Of a stretch of 64,000 nucleotides of DNA, positions 25,016 to 37,697 are shown one piece after another. Each line of letters opens with the position of its first letter. Within the stretch, counting starts at the first letter, position 1. Under the pieces are notes generated by a model that was not told the DNA's origin, did not search any database, and saw only the letters and a list, made by a program, of their open reading frames with translations. The position numbers and the translations under genes are program-made. The stretch is from Flaccisagitta enflata (Eukaryota; Chaetognatha; Sagittoidea; Aphragmophora), in NCBI GenBank assembly GCA_965153355.1, contig OZ231127.1:87668001-87732000 (forward strand), given 5' to 3'.

Positions 25016-25651
25016 CACAGTGGGCCTTAATTGGGTACGAGTTCAAAAAAATCCCCGATGGTAGTGACTGGCATAGGTAGGTACTGGCATAGGTAGGTAT
25101 ATTCAAAGTGGAGAATTGATGTTAGCCCTTGAAAAAAAAATTTCATTTAAAATTTTTGCAAAAATCACTAAAAAATTGAAATATTTTCAAATATTTGATA
25201 TAAATCTTTAGGATTTATAAGTTTTGTAATTCTGATCTAAGATCTATATTCCTGGTGAAATTTCCAATCATTTGATAGGTCACACTAAACACTTTCATGA
25301 AAAAAATACAATTTTCATTTTTTAGGCTACCATTGTTTTTGTTATAATGGTGACAAAGAAAAAAAAAATTTTGTTTATTCAAAGAGATATCTAGTGTGAC
25401 CTATTTAATGATTGGAAATTTCACCAGGAATATAGATCTTGACTCAGAATTTCAAAGCACACAAATCTTAATGATTTATATCAAATATTTGACAAATTTG
25501 GAAGGTAGCAATGATTTTTTGCAAAAAATGTTCAAGAAAATTTTTTTCTTTAAGGGTCAATTTAAATCCTCCCTCATAGAATTTACTTACTTATGCAGGT
25601 CACTACCATCGCGGATTTTTTTTAACTCATACCCAATTAAGGCCCACTGTG
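25016..25651. mobile_element. Foldback element FB-2, TSD TGCA
   Basis: A 636-bp palindrome begins CACAGTGGGCCTTAATTGGG and ends CCCAATTAAGGCCCACTGTG, with TGCA at 25012-25015 and 25652-25655. The arms pair along most of their length (TTTCACCAGGAATATAGATC on the right, its complement on the left). Its core CATTTGATAGGTCACACTAA matches FB-1. The left arm carries a small duplication of ACTGGCATAGGTAGGTA (about 25069-25100). The 115-aa ORF in the right arm is not conserved coding sequence. Confidence 0.85.
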
Positions 25652-25984
25652 TGCAGTTGAAGTCCGCAATAACGGCAGCCTGGAAACAAACAAGTTTGAT
25701 TTGGTGTAAGTGGATTTCTATCATTATAGGAGATAATATATAAGAATCAAAATTCCATATCCGTAATTGGCAGATATCCCTATTCTTGGGCCTTTTTTAC
25801 TTATAGCTGGGTGTTACTGTTTGCTGTTTTCCTCGTCGTGGTGTCCTTGCCTCTTAGGTTGTCCCATGGCTCTATGGCTCAGAGTAGACTCCATCCGTTT
25901 TCATCTTTTTCTCTTGACTTAAACATACTCTATATCAACCTTTGTTGATCATTTTTCACATTTTCTTCTGACGTCAATGTCCTT
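25652..25984. other. Unique spacer
   Basis: No gene or repeat was recognised. Confidence 0.5.
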
Positions 25985-26722
<738 letters not shown>

Positions 26723-27022
26723 TAGACTAGACTGCAGCACCTTTCATGAGCATCACGCTACCGACTACGCAGTAGATAGCAAGATTGATACTACTACTTG
26801 GAGCAGGACGCTACAAACCATTTTGACGGGTCGTATAAACTTCAGCGATGTGAAGGCATGAGACATGCAAGACAGTTTTTGGCACAATAGGAAAAAGGTG
26901 ACAATGATCTCAATAAAAAGTGAACGTAGCATCTACAATGATTCATGATCATTTCTTAACTTTGATAAAATGTTAATCAAAATAAACCAGTGCCAATAAC
27001 ATGAGGCTACCTGGTTGAATTA
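26723..27022. other. Unique spacer
   Basis: No gene or repeat was recognised. Confidence 0.5.
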
Positions 27023-27360
27023 CAACAAGGCCGGATACATGGCCACCAGTTGCGGACGGGTGGGCAGGGGCGGAAATGCGCGTTTTCCCACTTTTTAACT
27101 CAAGCATGACGGACCAATGGACCAACGGACCGATGGACGGACGGGCGGACAAAGCTTTCTGGGTTTTTTTTTAAATCCTTTTTCAGTAGAAATTTTCAGT
27201 TTCACGCTGAGTGACTCTACACCCTTCTTTGTCGGTCCGTTCGTTGGTTTGTCCCTCAGTTTTTCAGCCTTTGGCCTGACTGCTCCTGCCCAAATGATGA
27301 AATGAGTATGGCCCCTGCCTACCCGCACACAACTGGAGTAGCCATGTATCTGGTCTTCTT
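27023..27360. mobile_element. Two HINE-like fragments in inverted orientation
   Basis: 27023-27155 is a forward copy (AACAAGGCCGGATACATGGC, (GGAC)n) cut off after GGACAAAGCTTTCTGG. 27205-27360 is a reverse copy (GTGACTCTACACCC to GTATCTGGTCTTC). Together they form an imperfect head-to-head inverted repeat. Confidence 0.65.
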
Positions 27361-27511
27361 CATTACCTAATCTAAAAGCAGAAAAGCAGATTTAAGATGA
27401 TCTGAGGCTTTCTGCAATGACTCCTTTTCCTGCCAACTCCTTTTTGAGTCCCGGTGCCATTATATTGGCTTTTCAAAGAACCTGGAATATTTCCTATGAG
27501 ACTGTTCAAGA

Positions 27512-27800
27512 AACAAGGCCGGATATACGAAGATGCTCGGCATGGATCACGCGACAAAGACGCAGCTACCCCTTTTATTATTGGCCTGTTGACATTTGGA
27601 TGGGCAGGGGCAGTGAAGCATCTCGTCGGGACTAGCAATGCCAAAAAAAAAAAAAAAAACGCTCGCAAACCAATAACCCCACCGACTGACCAACAGTAGG
27701 AACGATTGACCCGATAAATTACCGACCGTCCTACTGACCGACCAGCCAATCGAACAACCAACCGACCGACCGACCAACCAACCTCTAGAGTCGCGTGAAT
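27512..27800 (+). mobile_element. HINE-like element, copy 4 (diverged)
   Basis: It starts AACAAGGCCGGATATACG, has TGGGCAGGGGCAGT, a poly-A run and a long degenerate (GACC)n/(CAAC) tract, and ends CTAGAGTCGCGTG. The minus-strand 165-aa ORF crossing it is a read-through of this repeat. Confidence 0.6.
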
Positions 27801-27983
27801 ACGGCTGAAAGTCCTGCGTATACGAGTCCGATGAATATTCTGACTTTCATCTTGGTTTCTTTTTTCCAACTATTTGCTTTTCCCTTCTTTTCCATTCTTG
27901 AGATTCTTCTAAACCCAATTTTCGGATTCTTCTTCACATTTTTTCATCGGTTTCTTATCCCGACCTTTTTTTTCTTCCACTAA
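27801..27983. other. T-rich unique spacer
   Basis: Pyrimidine-rich; nothing was recognised. Confidence 0.5.
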
Positions 27984-28845
<862 letters not shown>

Positions 28846-29100
28846 ATAAGACTCTCTCTCTTATCCTTGTCTCCCTTCCACTTCTTTTAACATGTTTAGA
28901 AAGCTTCCTTATCACCAACATCTTTTCGTGCCTCTTCTCTGAGGCAAAGCTATGCGCCCATATTTTCTCTCTGCCTATTACCCCAATGCATTGTGTCATT
29001 ATATGGAAGGGGCGATATCTTAGTGCCGAATTGCCACTGCCAAAATTACCTTCACCCAAAGAAGCTTCTCACCATGTTAGCACGGCATTGATCACAGAAA
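28846..29100. other. Unique spacer
   Basis: No gene was recognised. The 83-aa minus ORF runs out of the GTT tract. Confidence 0.4.
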
Positions 29101-29102
29101 AA

Positions 29103-29982
29103 CTGCCAAAGGACAAAACACTATGGGTGTATATATATCATAGTATTGGTTTTGATCCGACATACTGCTTATAAACAAAATTTTGTATGCAACAATCAGT
29201 TGCTCAAATTACAGCGTGCTGTAAAAAATGAAATGGTGTATGCATTAACTGGTTGTTAGGATTACAGCCGGATGTAATTCTAACCTCTAGTTGTTGCATA
29301 CAACATTTGGTATAATATAAGCATATTGGATCGTAACCAACGCACTTTGGTCTGAGAGCACACCACCTCAAGACAAGAAAAGTTACGGCAGCACTTTGGA
29401 CCTATAACTGGTACAGTTGCTTACTGGAAGCAAGAAAATATATGGTTTTACCTCCGCCCTAGCTCATCCAAAGCCTCATTTTCCTCCTTGAAGTTAACTA
29501 CTTCGCTCAAAATTAAATGTTGCAAAAAATGTTTTTTTGGTTTCATTTGTTACTTTTCTAGACTTCAAAAATGATACTCAGAATATAAAGGAAGACACAA
29601 ACTTTATGGAAAAGCTTCAGGGTGGACTGAACACGATTTGTATATGATTTGGTAACCTTGCTCCCAGATTTGAAGGACCTACAAAAAACAACCGCAAATT
29701 TCCAAACTAAAATGAAAAAGTTTTTGTCAATTTTTGCGCCTTCAAAATAGTGAACCTAATGACTTCCTGAGCAAAAAGATGTCCTTAGATAAATCAGGGC
29801 GGGAGCAAAACCCTGTATAGATGTGATCTAAACATACTAGGGGACATTTGTATACCATTGCTATCATCCCTAGGCTAGGTACTGCCTTATAGTTTTGTCT
29901 TGGTGTGATATTCTCACGGATCTATGTGCAACGGTATGATATATAATATTATACATACCTATCATGTTTTGTCCACTGACTG
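29103..29982. mobile_element. Diverged TIR element related to FB-3
   Basis: The left end CTGCCAAAGGACAAAACAC and the right end GTTTTGTCCACTGACTG are imperfect inverted repeats. They match the ends of the element at 41783-42309 (CAGTCAGTGGACAAAACA). Inside, a ~50-bp hairpin (TTGTATGCAACAATCAG versus its partner at about 29290-29305) and GGATTACAGCCGGATGTAA also resemble that element. No TSD is clear. No coding sequence was seen. Confidence 0.5.
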
Positions 29983-30005
29983 TCAATTCTTGGCAATGAT
30001 AAGAA

Positions 30006-30236
30006 CAACAAGGCCAACACCTAAACGTCACTTGCGAGACTTAGGTAGAATGACTTACTTAAAATGACTAAGAATGACTTAGAATGACTAAGAATGACTT
30101 AGAATGACTTAATGACTTAGTTTACTCTTAAGTGACTTAAAATGACTTAGGGAAATACAATTGAAAAAAAACGAAAAGCGTGACGGACCGACGGACGGAC
30201 GGACGGACAGACAAAGCGGGGTGTAGAGTCGACTAA
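30006..30236 (+). mobile_element. HINE-like variant A' (short form)
   Basis: It starts AACAAGGCCAACACC instead of AACAAGGCCGGATAC, then carries an (AATGACTTAG)n array. It rejoins the standard element at GCGTGACGGACCGACGG and ends GTGTAGAGTCGACTAAAAA. This is the shortest complete example of the array-bearing variant also seen, expanded, at 45916-48147 and 60028-61397. Confidence 0.7.
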
Positions 30237-30237
30237 A

Positions 30238-30385
30238 AAAGTAGTACTCAGTTACAAGGCTCAAACATTATTAGTCATTGAAAATCTAGATTCCTTATCC
30301 TTGGGAATAGTGCAAATATTTGCGCAAATTGATGCAGTTGAGTATTTTCTACATTCCCGCAAAAAATACAAGCTAGAAAGAAAAA
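30238..30385 (+). repeat. Interspersed repeat F, copy 1
   Basis: About 145 bp containing CAGTTACAAGGCTCAAA, AAATATTTGCGCAAATT and TATTTTCTACATTCC. A second copy lies at 36264-36408. It is wedged exactly between two HINE-like elements. Confidence 0.65.
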
Positions 30386-30386
30386 A

Positions 30387-30610
30387 ACAAGGCCGGATAC
30401 ACGGCTACCCCAGTCGCGTGCGGGTGGGCAGGGGCTGTTTTCTGTTTTTGAGGTCATCCTATCATTTGGACAGGAGCAGTGGGGCCAAGGGCCGCAAAAA
30501 AAACAAAAAAAGTAAAGTGTGATGGACGGACCGACAGACGGACCGACGGACGGACCGATGGACCGACGGACGGACAAAGCAGGGTAAAGAGTCGCGTAGC
30601 ACGCGACTAG
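30387..30610 (+). mobile_element. HINE-like element, copy 5 (near-complete reference copy)
   Basis: AACAAGGCCGGATACACGGC, CCCAGTCGCGTGCGGGTGGG, TTTGGACAGGAGCAGTG, GTAAAGTGTGATGGACGG, an (ACGG)n/(GACC)n microsatellite, then GAGTCGCGTAGCACGCGACT. The terminal stem GTCGCGT/ACGCGAC and the internal box AGTCGCGTGC form the subterminal inverted repeat. Confidence 0.8.
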
Positions 30611-30790
30611 AAATAGTAAATCAACGACAGAAATAACGACAGAAAAAGCCAGATGAATACAATTACATTATCGCCATTACCTGTATATCGTCCATTGTCT
30701 AATAAGATATCTTCTCGTTGCAACGAGTGGATCGGTGAACCGGGTGAATGAGCCACAAGCAACCCACCATCGTCTCCACGTTATCCCAAT

Positions 30791-31967
30791 TAGTACTCGA
30801 ACTAGCAGGCAATTTGCTGGTAGAGCTGCTAGCAGAAATCCAAACTGCTCCGCTATCAGAAATCTTTCTGCTGCTAGCAGAAAGAAGCAGAAATTTCAAG
30901 CCCTTTTTAATGATATTTATGCACATATTAGAATAAATTTCATCGAAAAATTTTCTTTTTAAAAAGAAAACAAGACTTCTTTTTTCCCAAAATCTTACAT
31001 TGGGAACTATTGTTTTAAATAAAGTAAATACAATAAAGCCTAAAATCATTTTTGCAATAAGGTTAACCATTTGGAGCAATTGATATGAGAGTAAAATAGA
31101 GGGAGTATTGTTATAAAGAATATTTTGTACAGGGCAGCATCATTAAATCAACATAAGAGAATTGTCACATCATTTGATGAATTAGTAATTTGATCATTTC
31201 AAATGGAAAAAGAAATCTATCTCTCTTTCCCTATAAGTGAATTTAACCTTGAAACAATTGGATCAACAAAACAGATTGACTAAACAACTATCAACTTAAC
31301 TATCATTCTATACTTCGATACATAGAGAGTCCAAAACTATCGCTGCTCAGATGTTGTGGCACTTTTGGTGTGAATTCAAAAATAACTTCATTATTTTCCA
31401 ATTTTTAGTTATCTTCAAATTGCTTGAATCAAAATCTAAATTTCTATAGCCAGTTAAACTTACATTGATCATATCAATTACGTTGTCTTTATCGCGGAGC
31501 AATTTCTGCTCTTAGCTTAAATCTATTCAATACTTGTCATCAGTAAACAAACATTTTTTTTCTTTTAAAGATATGCTTGATTGATTATTAGTCTTTACAA
31601 TCATGAGCTTCTTTCATGACTAAAATCAGTCTTGAATTGCACCAATAGCAAGATCTAGCTATATGAAGAATGATGAAAGTAGGAGCGAATCTTTTGGTGC
31701 TACTCTTCAGCCATTTTCAGATGACTTCTCAGATGATTTTTTGTCCACAGAATGAAATATATCCTTCAATCGATACAATGTTCAAAGTATAATACAAAAA
31801 TGTTTTAATTTTACTCCTTTACACATGTTTACTCTGTTGGTGCCTTCCAAAATGGTTATAAACTATTATATTTATAAATGCTATTTTCTGCTAGCAGTGC
31901 TTGCAGAGAATTTTCAAAAATGCTATCTGCTAGCAGTAGAAAAAATCCACTGCTAGTTCGAGTACTA
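30791..31967. mobile_element. hAT-like non-autonomous transposon, 8-bp TSD ATCCCAAT
   Basis: Ends are exact inverted repeats: TAGTACTCGAACTAGCAG at 30791 and CTGCTAGTTCGAGTACTA ending at 31967. ATCCCAAT sits at 30783-30790 and 31968-31975. The palindromic decamer CTGCTAGCAG occurs at least twice near each end (about 30826, 30872, 31887, 31926), as expected of subterminal transposase-binding sites in hAT elements. The 1.18-kb length with no transposase frame makes it non-autonomous. The 126-aa minus ORF at the left end overlaps the TIR and shows no transposase motif. Superfamily assignment rests on TSD length and TIR style. Confidence 0.85.
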
Positions 31968-31975
31968 ATCCCAAT

Positions 31976-32087
31976 CACCCTTCTCTCCCTACCCACCCAC
32001 TCTCTTTTCCTGCGTACTCCAATTCAGAGCGAGAAAGGGGGGGGTCGCAAAGGGGGGGGGGTCGCGAAGGGCGGCTTTCATTTCCTT
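31976..32087. other. Short spacer with G runs
   Basis: It contains two G runs (GGGGGG at about 32036-32043, longer at about 32051-32060). Nothing else was recognised. Confidence 0.5.
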
Positions 32088-32567
32088 TTCATGGCGTCCA
32101 GGAACAAACCCTAGGTCGAAAAAAATGGTTAAGACTCCTGACCTGGGGAAATGTCTTTTTTGATGCATTGGCTACAAATCAATAGCAAAAACTAAAAAAT
32201 TGACTTAGAAATATAGAATTGATAGTCCAATCATAGCAACAAAAACCTTTTAAGCATTTTTTAGATCAAAACTTGAATCTATGGCTTCTAAAAGTATGAA
32301 AAAATGTATGAAAAGTTTGGCTACAGTGGCGGCACTTATGCTTTTACCTACTTCAGTTTGTTAAAAATGATTTTTCACTAATCAAAATATAAAAAACGCC
32401 AAAAACAAATTTAAGATAACTATTTTTCTCTGTTTCTTTCTATCATTAAGCTTTACTTATAATTATGATAATTAAATAACTAGCTGGTTCATATTCCACC
32501 ATGTGTATCTCAACAATATTTGCATACTTATCAAAGTTTTCAAGAATCTTAAAGAAGTATTCAATAA

Positions 32568-32803
32568 AACAAGGCCGGATACACGGCTACTCCAGTCGCG
32601 TGTGGGTGGGCAGGGGCCATAATTGAGGTCAGTGGAACATTTGGGCAGGAGCAATAAGGCCAAAACCCCCATTAACGCCGAAAAAGTAAAGTGTGACGGA
32701 CCAACGGACGGACGGACCGACGGACCGACAGATCGACGGACAGACGGACCGACGGACCGACCAACAAAGTGGGGCGTAGAGTCGCGTAGCACTCGACTAA
32801 AAA
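32568..32803 (+). mobile_element. HINE-like element, copy 6, nested in the left arm
   Basis: A full-length copy runs from AACAAGGCCGGATACACGGC to GAGTCGCGTAGCACTCGACT with a long (GACC)n/(GGAC)n core. It is absent from the matching position in the right arm of the palindrome, so it inserted afterwards. Confidence 0.8.
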
Positions 32804-33076
32804 GCTGAAATTAAAACTAGTTTTTTTTTATGCTTAAACAATTCTTGACTCGTCGTACAACGTAGGAAAAATGAAAAGCAGAAAAATGAAATTGATATTT
32901 TTCATCTATTCTAAGAATGCTTCATCAGGATAAGGCGAGAAATGGACAAATAAAGTGGGAAAGATACATACATTGAGAGAGAATTGGAAAGGCACAAAAA
33001 AGAGAGAGACAGATAGTCGAGAATTGAAATAACAATGGAGAAAAAAAGAGGGAGACTGATCAATCAGACAGATGGA

Positions 33077-33496
33077 TCAGGTCATGCCCTGGTCTTCCTG
33101 CGTATGGGTAGCCCTGCTGCGGTTGGTCATATGATGCTGGCTTGCGAATTTTTTGGCCATTGTCTGCTCCTCATTAGTTGTAGATTTGGGTCTGGTTTCA
33201 TCCTCGGTGGTTGTGGGACGAAGGCGAGGGCGGCCCGGACCTCTTTTCACAGTGTTGAGCTCTGGTGGATCGTGAGACACTGGAGGAGCGGGACGCTTGA
33301 TTGTTTTTTTGATAATTGAGTCACAACAATGGGGCAATTCATGGCGGTCCTCATTGCAATAAAGGGATGGGTCAAGGGCACGGATCATGATGCTTTCTCT
33401 TGTCCCTCTCTTGAAATAGTCTTCTTCTCTTGAGAGAATTTTTATGTCACTAGTGTGGAAATGGTGGTTTTCATCCGACCTGATCGATCTGTCGGA
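33077..33496 (-). pseudogene. Retroelement GIY-YIG endonuclease C-terminal tail with AT-hook
   Basis: On the minus strand an open frame of about 139 codons runs from just after a TAA (33497-33499) to a TGA ending at about 33077. Its first ATG is at 33388, but the recognisable part starts upstream of it. The segment DIKILSREEDYFKRGTRESI followed by MIRALDPSLY and HELPH has the layout of the C-terminal part of GIY-YIG nuclease domains attached to Penelope-like reverse transcriptases: hydrophobic KIL, an R-E pair, a KE/RE-S/A-I glutamate helix, a P-S-L motif and a terminal HxLP. In that family the Glu of RESI would be the catalytic residue. The GIY-YIG signature itself and the whole RT domain are missing, so this is a 5'-truncated copy. 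Downstream, KRGPGRPRLRP is a canonical AT-hook core. The role of a fused AT-hook is unknown. Family assignment is by motif recognition, not by search. Confidence 0.6.
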
Positions 33497-34110
33497 TTAA
33501 TCAGTCTCTCTCTTTCTTTCTCCATTGTCATTTCAATTCTCGACTATCTGTCTCTCTCTTTTTTGTGCCTTTCCATTTCTCTCTGAATGTATGTATCTTT
33601 CCCACTTTATTTGTCCTTTTCTCGCCTTATCCTGATGAAGCATTCTTTGAATAGATGCAAAATGTCGATTTCATTTTTCTGCTTTTCATTTTTCCTACGT
33701 TGTATGACGAATCAAGAATTGTTCAAGCATGCCGCTACTACAACAGTGCAACCTCCATCAACAAAGTTTTTTTTAGCCCTTATCTGTAAAAAAACCCTCT
33801 TAACTTACCAAATTGGTAAAAGCATTTTTACAGCAACTATTGCCACACTTTTCAGATATTTTTTAAACTGCTGGAAGTTGCAATCTTAATTCTTAACGTA
33901 AAAGATATATAAAAATGCTTCATTTAGGCTTTAGATTCTATATTTCCAAGCCGATTTTTTCATTTTTGAATAAAATTGATTGCGAATGCATCAGAAAAAC
34001 ATTTTTTCAGGTCCGGAGTCTTGACCATATTTTCGGCCTAGGGTTTGTTCCTGGACGCCGTGTTTTCCTCCGATTTTTCTTAATCACGAAATGAAAGGAA
34101 AACCTTCTTC

Positions 34111-34680
<570 letters not shown>

Positions 34681-35090
34681 TTTATTCATTCATTCATTCA
34701 TTCATTCATTCATTCAATCATTCATTCATTCATTCATTCATTCATTCATTCATTCATTCATTCATTCATCCATTTGTTCATTAATTCATTAATTCATTAA
34801 TTCAATCTTCCATTTGTTCATTAATTCATTAATTCATTAATTCAATCTTTCATTAGTTCATTAATTCAATCAATCATTCATTCATTCATTCATTCATTCA
34901 TTCATTCATTCATTCATTCATTCATTCGTTCATTCATTCATTCATTCATTCATTCATTCATTCATTCATTCATTCAATCATTCATTCATTCATTCATTCA
35001 TTCATTCATTCATTCATTCATTCATTCATTCATTCATTCATTCATTCAGTCTTTCAATCATTCAATCATTCAATCATTCAATCATTCGTA
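34681..35090 (+). repeat. (ATTC)n microsatellite with higher-order variation
   Basis: About 410 bp of ATTC, with internal ATTAATTC blocks (34780-34865) and ATTCAATC variants at the ends. Confidence 0.98.
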
Positions 35091-35280
35091 CGTTCAAGTG
35101 TTTTTATGGTTTTTTTTTTCGAATTGATTCCCTTTTTTCGGTGACGCTGTAATCACAAAGAGCGGAAACATCGTTGTTGAACTTTGCAAGCAGGTTTACA
35201 AAAAAGCAATTCATTCTCATTCACACAGCAAAGAAAACAAACAAAATTTTAACCTTTTACTTAACCCGTACCAAATTAGT
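35091..35280. other. Unique spacer
   Basis: Nothing was recognised. Confidence 0.5.
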
Positions 35281-35636
<356 letters not shown>

Positions 35637-35689
35637 CTGAAAACATTTGTTCGCAATCCATTTTACCCTCATCCCCGCACCCCCATCCC

Positions 35690-35862
35690 CCGCATCCTTC
35701 CCGCGCCTCCCCCTTCCCATCGACTTGATTATCAAGTTGGAGCGTGTGTATGCCTCAGGGCCCCACACCCTCCCTCATCCCCCCCCCCCGCGCCGCCCCC
35801 CCCTTCCACATCGATTCCATTATCAAGTTGGAGCGGGTGTGTATGCCTCAGGGCCTCAAAAT
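35690..35862 (+). repeat. Tandem duplication of ~90 bp, C-rich
   Basis: ATTATCAAGTTGGAGCG and GTGTATGCCTCAGGGCC occur twice, at about 35729-35762 and 35820-35855, separated by a C-rich stretch. Confidence 0.8.
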
Positions 35863-35944
35863 AATCTCGAGTTTTTCTTACACTTTCTCTTGCGCGATTT
35901 TGAATTATAATCGCGAGTTTTCCAATCGATCACAATCGATATTT

Positions 35945-36050
35945 TTCGATCTTGGATGTTTTTATAGGCGTCCTCGCATCTCTATAAGAGGGTGTAGGTA
36001 GGTATGTAGGTAGGTATGTTGGTTGGTTACGCGAAATTTTCTGAACATGT
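35945..36050 (+). mobile_element. Second (GTCY)-type repeat, CGCATCTCTATAAGAGGGT
   Basis: CGCATCTCTATAAGAGGGT is followed by a (GTAG)n microsatellite and GGTTACGCG. The same opening box followed by (GTCC)n and GTTACGC occurs at 26387-26453. It is probably another small element with a central tetranucleotide microsatellite. Confidence 0.5.
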
Positions 36051-36104
36051 TTTTAAAGGCTTTTTATTCTTTTCTCATGGTTCTTCTATGTCCCCTTGGT
36101 CTCG

Positions 36105-36222
36105 TAAATATCTCCTATGTCTCTTATTTCTCTTATGTCTCTTATATGTCTTATGTCTCATGTCTCTTATGTCTCTTATTACTCTTATGTCTCTTATGTC
36201 TCTTATGTCTCTTATGCATCAG
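36105..36222 (+). repeat. 9-bp minisatellite (GTCTCTTAT)n
   Basis: Tandem GTCTCTTAT units with small variants. A related run occurs at about 36471-36600 (GTCTCTTCAT/CTCGTGTCTC). Confidence 0.9.
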
Positions 36223-36263
36223 AGAAAAACTATCGTAAATTCTTGGAAACGACAATAACAAAG

Positions 36264-36408
36264 AAGTGGTACCCAGTTACAAGGCTCAAATTTCATCAGT
36301 CATTAAAAATTTAGCTTCCCTAGCCTTGAGAAAAGTATAAATATTTGCGCAAATTAATGCCGAGATATTTTCTACATTCCTGTTCCAAAATACAAGCTAG
36401 AAGAGAAA
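36264..36408 (+). repeat. Interspersed repeat F, copy 2
   Basis: CAGTTACAAGGCTCAAATTT, AAATATTTGCGCAAATTAAT and ATTTTCTACATTCCTG match 30238-30385 in the same orientation. Confidence 0.65.
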
Positions 36409-36604
36409 AGGATCTGACCTCAGAAATGAGGCTAAATTCAGCTAAAAACGTACGACTGAAAAAGCGAGATGGTCTCTTATGTCTCTTATGTCTTCTCGTG
36501 TCTTGTCATGTCTCTTCATGTCTCCTCATGTCTCTCGTCTCATATGATTTCCTCGTGTCTCTTCTTGTCCCTTAAGGTGTCTCCATGTCTCTTCATGTCC
36601 TTTT

Positions 36605-36738
36605 GTGGGGAGGAGGCGTGGGGCGGGAGGGGAGGCGTGAGGAGGCATGGGGGGGTGGGAAGGCGTGGGGGGTGAGGTGGAGATAAGGAGGTGTGGGGGG
36701 GTGGGAAGGCGTGGGGGGTTGGGAGGAGGCGTGGGGGA
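36605..36738 (+). repeat. G-rich minisatellite (GGAGGCGTGGGG)n
   Basis: Degenerate 12-20-bp G-rich units with many GGGG runs. It has quadruplex potential on the + strand. Confidence 0.8.
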
Positions 36739-37045
36739 GAGTAAGTTTTTATTTTTCTCTTTATCACAATATCTTCATATCATTATTTCTTAATATCTTT
36801 ATACCTTAATAATTTGTATTTTTATATCTAACATCTAAAGAGGACGCATCGATTGGACATCTCTTGGCCTTGTTTCTTGACTTCTTCTTCTTCATTTTCA
36901 GTTTTTCCCTGTTTTCAATCAAGATGAGCTCACCATGTCGGCGGTCCATCGAGCGGGGCAGCGGGTGAACCCCCCTTACCAACTAGAACACAGTATAACC
37001 GAACATAGGGTACTATTTTGCTCTCCTAGCAGCCTACCCAGTTCA
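36739..37045. other. Unique spacer
   Basis: There is a polypyrimidine-AG stretch (TTCATTTTCAG near 36891-36901) followed by ATGAGCTCACC, but no reading frame that looks like an exon. Confidence 0.4.
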
Positions 37046-37049
37046 CGTA

Positions 37050-37058
37050 CAAAAAAAA

Positions 37059-37151
<93 letters not shown>

Positions 37152-37152
37152 C
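37050..37152 (+). repeat. (AAC)n microsatellite
   Basis: About 33 ACA/AAC units. Confidence 0.98.
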
Positions 37153-37419
37153 CAATGTTCTATTTACCCATCGTTCCATCCTAACATCTTAACCAACCAG
37201 CTCCCTCGTATTCTATCATTGATAAATCATTGAAATTTCCCAATCTATCCCTCAATCAATCAATTAATCCGCCCTGCTCCCACCCAGGCCCTTCTTCAAT
37301 TCCGCCAATTATACAGTCCCAAGCACCCCTCCCCCATCAACACGCTCCCGCAAACCCCTTTCCACCCATCAGCAATTGCATCCGGCACTAACGCTTGTTA
37401 TAGGAGCATACCCCAATCT
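37153..37419. other. C-rich unique spacer
   Basis: No gene was recognised. Confidence 0.5.
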
Positions 37420-37515
37420 CCACCCAGCATCCCCTAATCCCCACCCAGCATCCCATAATCCCCACCCAGCGCTCCCCAATCCCCACCCAGCCTCCCCCAA
37501 TTCCCACCCAGCCCC
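37420..37515 (+). repeat. 20-bp minisatellite (CCCCACCCAGCATCCCCTAAT)n
   Basis: Five degenerate units with the core CCACCCAGC. Confidence 0.85.
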
Positions 37516-37602
37516 GCGTCAAGAGGCATCATATTTATCTTCCAACACGAACATCCGATTCAAGATGTTGGATTCTTGAAAGAGCGATTGTTTTAATGCT
37601 AT

Positions 37603-37606
37603 TTTT

Positions 37607-37697
<91 letters not shown>
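37603..37697 (+). repeat. (CTTT)n microsatellite
   Basis: About 24 CTTT units. Confidence 0.98.

Larger units (their letters stand above)
32088..34108. mobile_element. 2-kb palindromic element around a Penelope-like remnant
   Basis: Outer ends are inverted copies: CCAGGAACAAACCCTAGG (about 32099) pairs with CCTAGGGTTTGTTCCTGG (about 34037-34054). Inner arms pair too: TCGTACAACGTAGGAAAAAT with its complement near 33700, and ATAGTCGAGAATTGAAAT with ATTTCAATTCTCGACTAT. The left arm is longer because a HINE-like element is inserted in it (32568-32803). Between the arms lies a minus-strand coding remnant (33077-33496). The arms begin next to that remnant's stop codon and look like inverted copies of its 3' flank. 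Confidence 0.75.

Noticed and set aside
30387-30610. Canonical Helitron
   Set aside because: There is a terminal hairpin followed by CTAG/CTAA, but no clear 5' TC or A-T insertion site. Subterminal inverted repeats plus (GTCY)n fit Helentron-associated elements better.
36901-37192. First exon beginning at ATGAGCTCACC or ATGTCGGCGG after a CAG
   Set aside because: The first frame stops after 14 codons. The second runs into the (AAC)n tract, giving poly-Thr, with no recognisable protein.
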